From the NCBI GenBank assembly GCA_035041965.1, contig JAPYMA010000535.1, positions 62,001-126,000 of the forward strand: a stretch of DNA of 64,000 nt. The letters run 5' to 3'. The position numbers and the translations under genes were made by a program. The stretch is from Anisakis pegreffii. Lineage: Eukaryota > Nematoda > Chromadorea > Rhabditida > Anisakidae. Below are positions 61,495 through 64,000 of this stretch, piece after piece. Position 1 is the stretch's first letter. Every line of letters starts with the position of its first letter. The notes under the pieces were generated by a model. It worked only from the letters and a program-made list of their open reading frames with translations, was not told the DNA's origin and ran no database searches.

Positions 61495-64000
61495 GGATTT
61501 TACTCGCCGCGGAATCTTCCGAAGACGGGTTCTGGACCAAATTTTTCGAGTGTATAGAGTAGGATTAATACGAATATGACGAGATTAGGTAAGACTAGGA
61601 TTATCTTGTGTTTGAAGGATGAGTATTAACCGACAATAATACTTGTCGATAGTGTGATGTTGACTGGCGTTGAGGAATACTGAAAGCAATTTTGATCATA
61701 ATAATCTTCCGAATGATAAGCATCGATAACATAAAATGATGAATATAAGATGCTCGCACGTTTCAGTCCAATCACACTTCAGAGGTACGATTCTCGTTTA
61801 TCACGTGTGCCTCATAAAATTTTTATCGCTTCATTCACAATTGCCGTACCTTAGACGTGTCCAATGCATTCCCGAAAAAATGTTACATTTGCTTTTTTGC
61901 GTGCATGCTCTTGGGCACTGATACGATTCGTGATAGGAGGAAGAGACATTGTTTGACTAGTTCAATGCAACACGAATATAGGAAAATAAAAGAAATATGT
62001 ATCGTACAAATGCAAAATTCAGTATTTACACAGGATAAATGAATGATTTCATTGGAACAGAAACAGTGCCGTCGTTAATGATATGCAAATAACGTGTTCA
62101 ATTATTCGAAGAGATTTTTCTCAGAACGCTTTTTTCTTCACCGCTTTTTCTTCATGAAATATTGATAATTTCTCATTGAAACTGGAATTTCCTTGCTTAT
62201 CATCTGATGCTATTCGTAAATAAGAGCGCATATACATTCACAGTAAATTGCTTACAACATCGATCCATTTATGAATAAATGTTTACAGCTAATAAATCAA
62301 TCAATCAATCGTTTGCAACAAACAAAATGGCACATGGTAGAAGGGAAAGACCGCAGCAGTAGGACGAGACGACAGTTTTCTTGTTCACATCGAAAGTGTT
62401 CGGAGAGAGAATACTTTGATCTTCAGTAATTTTATGACGATCGTAAAAGATGAATGATACCATACGATTGCTTTGGATTTTTATGAAGATAAACAAATGA
62501 ACTTCTGTTTGAAGTGTATGTCAATCTGTTTCTAATTGATAATGGACAGTCTGAAAAAGGGAACTTATCATTGAGATTATCAGCATCTTATAACGCCTCC
62601 CTCAATTCGTTAAATGAGCGAAATAGGCAGAAGAAAGAGCGAAATTATGATGCAGAATGCTGATTTCGTCAAGAGAATATGATTTAACGTAAAAAAAACG
62701 TAAAAACTGTCTGAAAGACTGTGCCTTATAACTCATCACAATCAGTCAAACCTAACATATGAGCAAAGCACTAGAAAGTTGGAATAACAAGATGCTGAGT
62801 AGCGTATTGCGAAGTGACTTCACATTATGGACTAGTAACTCCAATCGTCCAGTATACCCAAACAGCCGTCCGTTCTCACTTTCATTCACAATGATTTTGA
62901 AAAGTGCTTGATTCATTTGCATTTTCATTTTAGATGTTGAATAATGTTGGCTATAGATTCACGATAGCAATTCCTTTGAATAGCAGTCATGCGGTCGGTC
63001 TGTCATCACAACAGTTACTTGTGAACAAATAATCAGTGTTCAATCAAGGCATTCATTGTCGGTTCAAGAGCATTGTTACACTTTCATTCATAACAGTAAA
63101 ATGAACTTAATTAATAGTGGGAAAGCATTCGAGTCGACACGCAATAACACAAACTAACAATAAGTTGCAAGCATCAAGCATTCAGAGACACATTTCAGAT
63201 CCAATCATCAATAGTAGTTCAACGTTTACAGCAATACTAGTGAGCGATACGATACCTCATCTGTGAGCATCAGAACAAATTCGATGTCTAACAGTGAGAA
63301 GGGGATTTCACTGATCGTATCAGACTCAGTTTTTTGCAAAAGTTAAGCAGCAATGAATCGGAACAATTCCACCTGATTCATGCTTAAAAATGAAACTTTC
63401 ACTGGACTCTGCAATTACTTGCTTTAATCTTTTTCGCCCAGTAACATCGAAACGAATAATCCCTTATTGATACTGCAAAAGGGTCAACGCTGAAACGAAT
63501 ACCTTCACCGAATTACAGTGAATGAATGTAACAATGTGAAGTCAATTTAGCAATAAATTTGATATCAGTTGATATTGTCAAGAACAAATAAATTTGTCAA
63601 ATAAGAAACGAATAAAATTGCAATTAAAATCATGAAATTTTACGATAACCACTGGTAATGATAACTCATAATCATGACTGCACATACCACATTGCAAATA
63701 GTAAGTAATACAAGAGCTTGAATACAATATAAATGTCCTTTCTGATTACTCAACAACCATATCAATCAATTACAACTTAACTTTCAATCGATACCCATAT
63801 CAATAAAGAATAATACTGATTTGCTTTTGTATCGAAGTTACTGATCAGAATCGTATCGAAGTTACTGTTCGTTCTTTTGACTAGAACAACTTTCATGACC
63901 GTTACGGTTCAGTTCATACACTTTTCCTTTTGGAAACCGTATTCGTCAGTGCTCATTTCCAGAAAAAATAGAATTTCCCCAAGGATTTGCTCTGATCTAC
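61495..64000. other. Upstream flank of the CNT gene, no supported gene
   Basis: A+T-rich intergenic DNA. A minus-strand frame at 62305-62496 ends in a hydrophobic stretch (SSYCCGLSLLPCAILFVAND) but lacks supporting exons. Near the right edge a minus-strand ATG (MSTDEYGFQKEK, then GTGTAT) could be a first exon, which this window cannot test. Confidence 0.4.

Overview
This window is eukaryotic nuclear DNA from a nematode. The gene set supports this: a cuticle collagen with the nematode N-terminal domain and a furin-type site, a 340-residue G-beta, an APC/C activator, a NECAP and a concentrative nucleoside transporter. All are split by GT-AG introns. Splice acceptors sit a few bases before several start codons, as expected for spliced-leader trans-splicing. 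Introns are long (up to 7.6 kb) and A+T-rich, unlike compact Caenorhabditis genes, so a larger-genome and possibly parasitic nematode is likely. I cannot name the species. Exon joins were worked out by hand, and the frame sums to whole codons for the five multi-exon genes identified by family.

Layout. 1-15.9 kb: plus strand, visibly G/T-rich. A large Ala/Asp/Lys/Glu-rich helical protein starts at 2467. Further candidate first exons lie at 8625 and 13324, and a possible terminal exon at 15814. All three upstream modules can leave in phase 1, suggesting one locus with alternative promoters, but I found no shared downstream domain. 16.0-17.5 kb: NECAP (minus). 19.4-22.1 kb: fzr-1/Cdh1 (minus). 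24.5-25.4 kb: an unrecognised 117-aa single-pass membrane protein built of exon-encoded repeats (minus). 26.8-29.0 kb: cuticle collagen with an Arg/Ala-rich tail (plus). 29.9-31 kb: an orphan membrane-protein-like exon (minus) and a possible 50-aa secreted peptide (plus). 35.0-47.9 kb: gpb-1 (minus). 47.9-56.9 kb: mostly non-coding, with microsatellites and an 88-nt near-perfect hairpin that could be a microRNA precursor. 56.9-61.5 kb: SLC28/CNT nucleoside transporter (minus). 61.5-64 kb: no supported gene.

The genes do not form one pathway. Housekeeping regulators (endocytosis, cell cycle, G-protein signalling, nucleoside uptake) are interleaved with nematode-specific genes. The least explained items are the exon-repeat membrane protein, the hairpin, and the 2.4-15.9 kb plus-strand locus.
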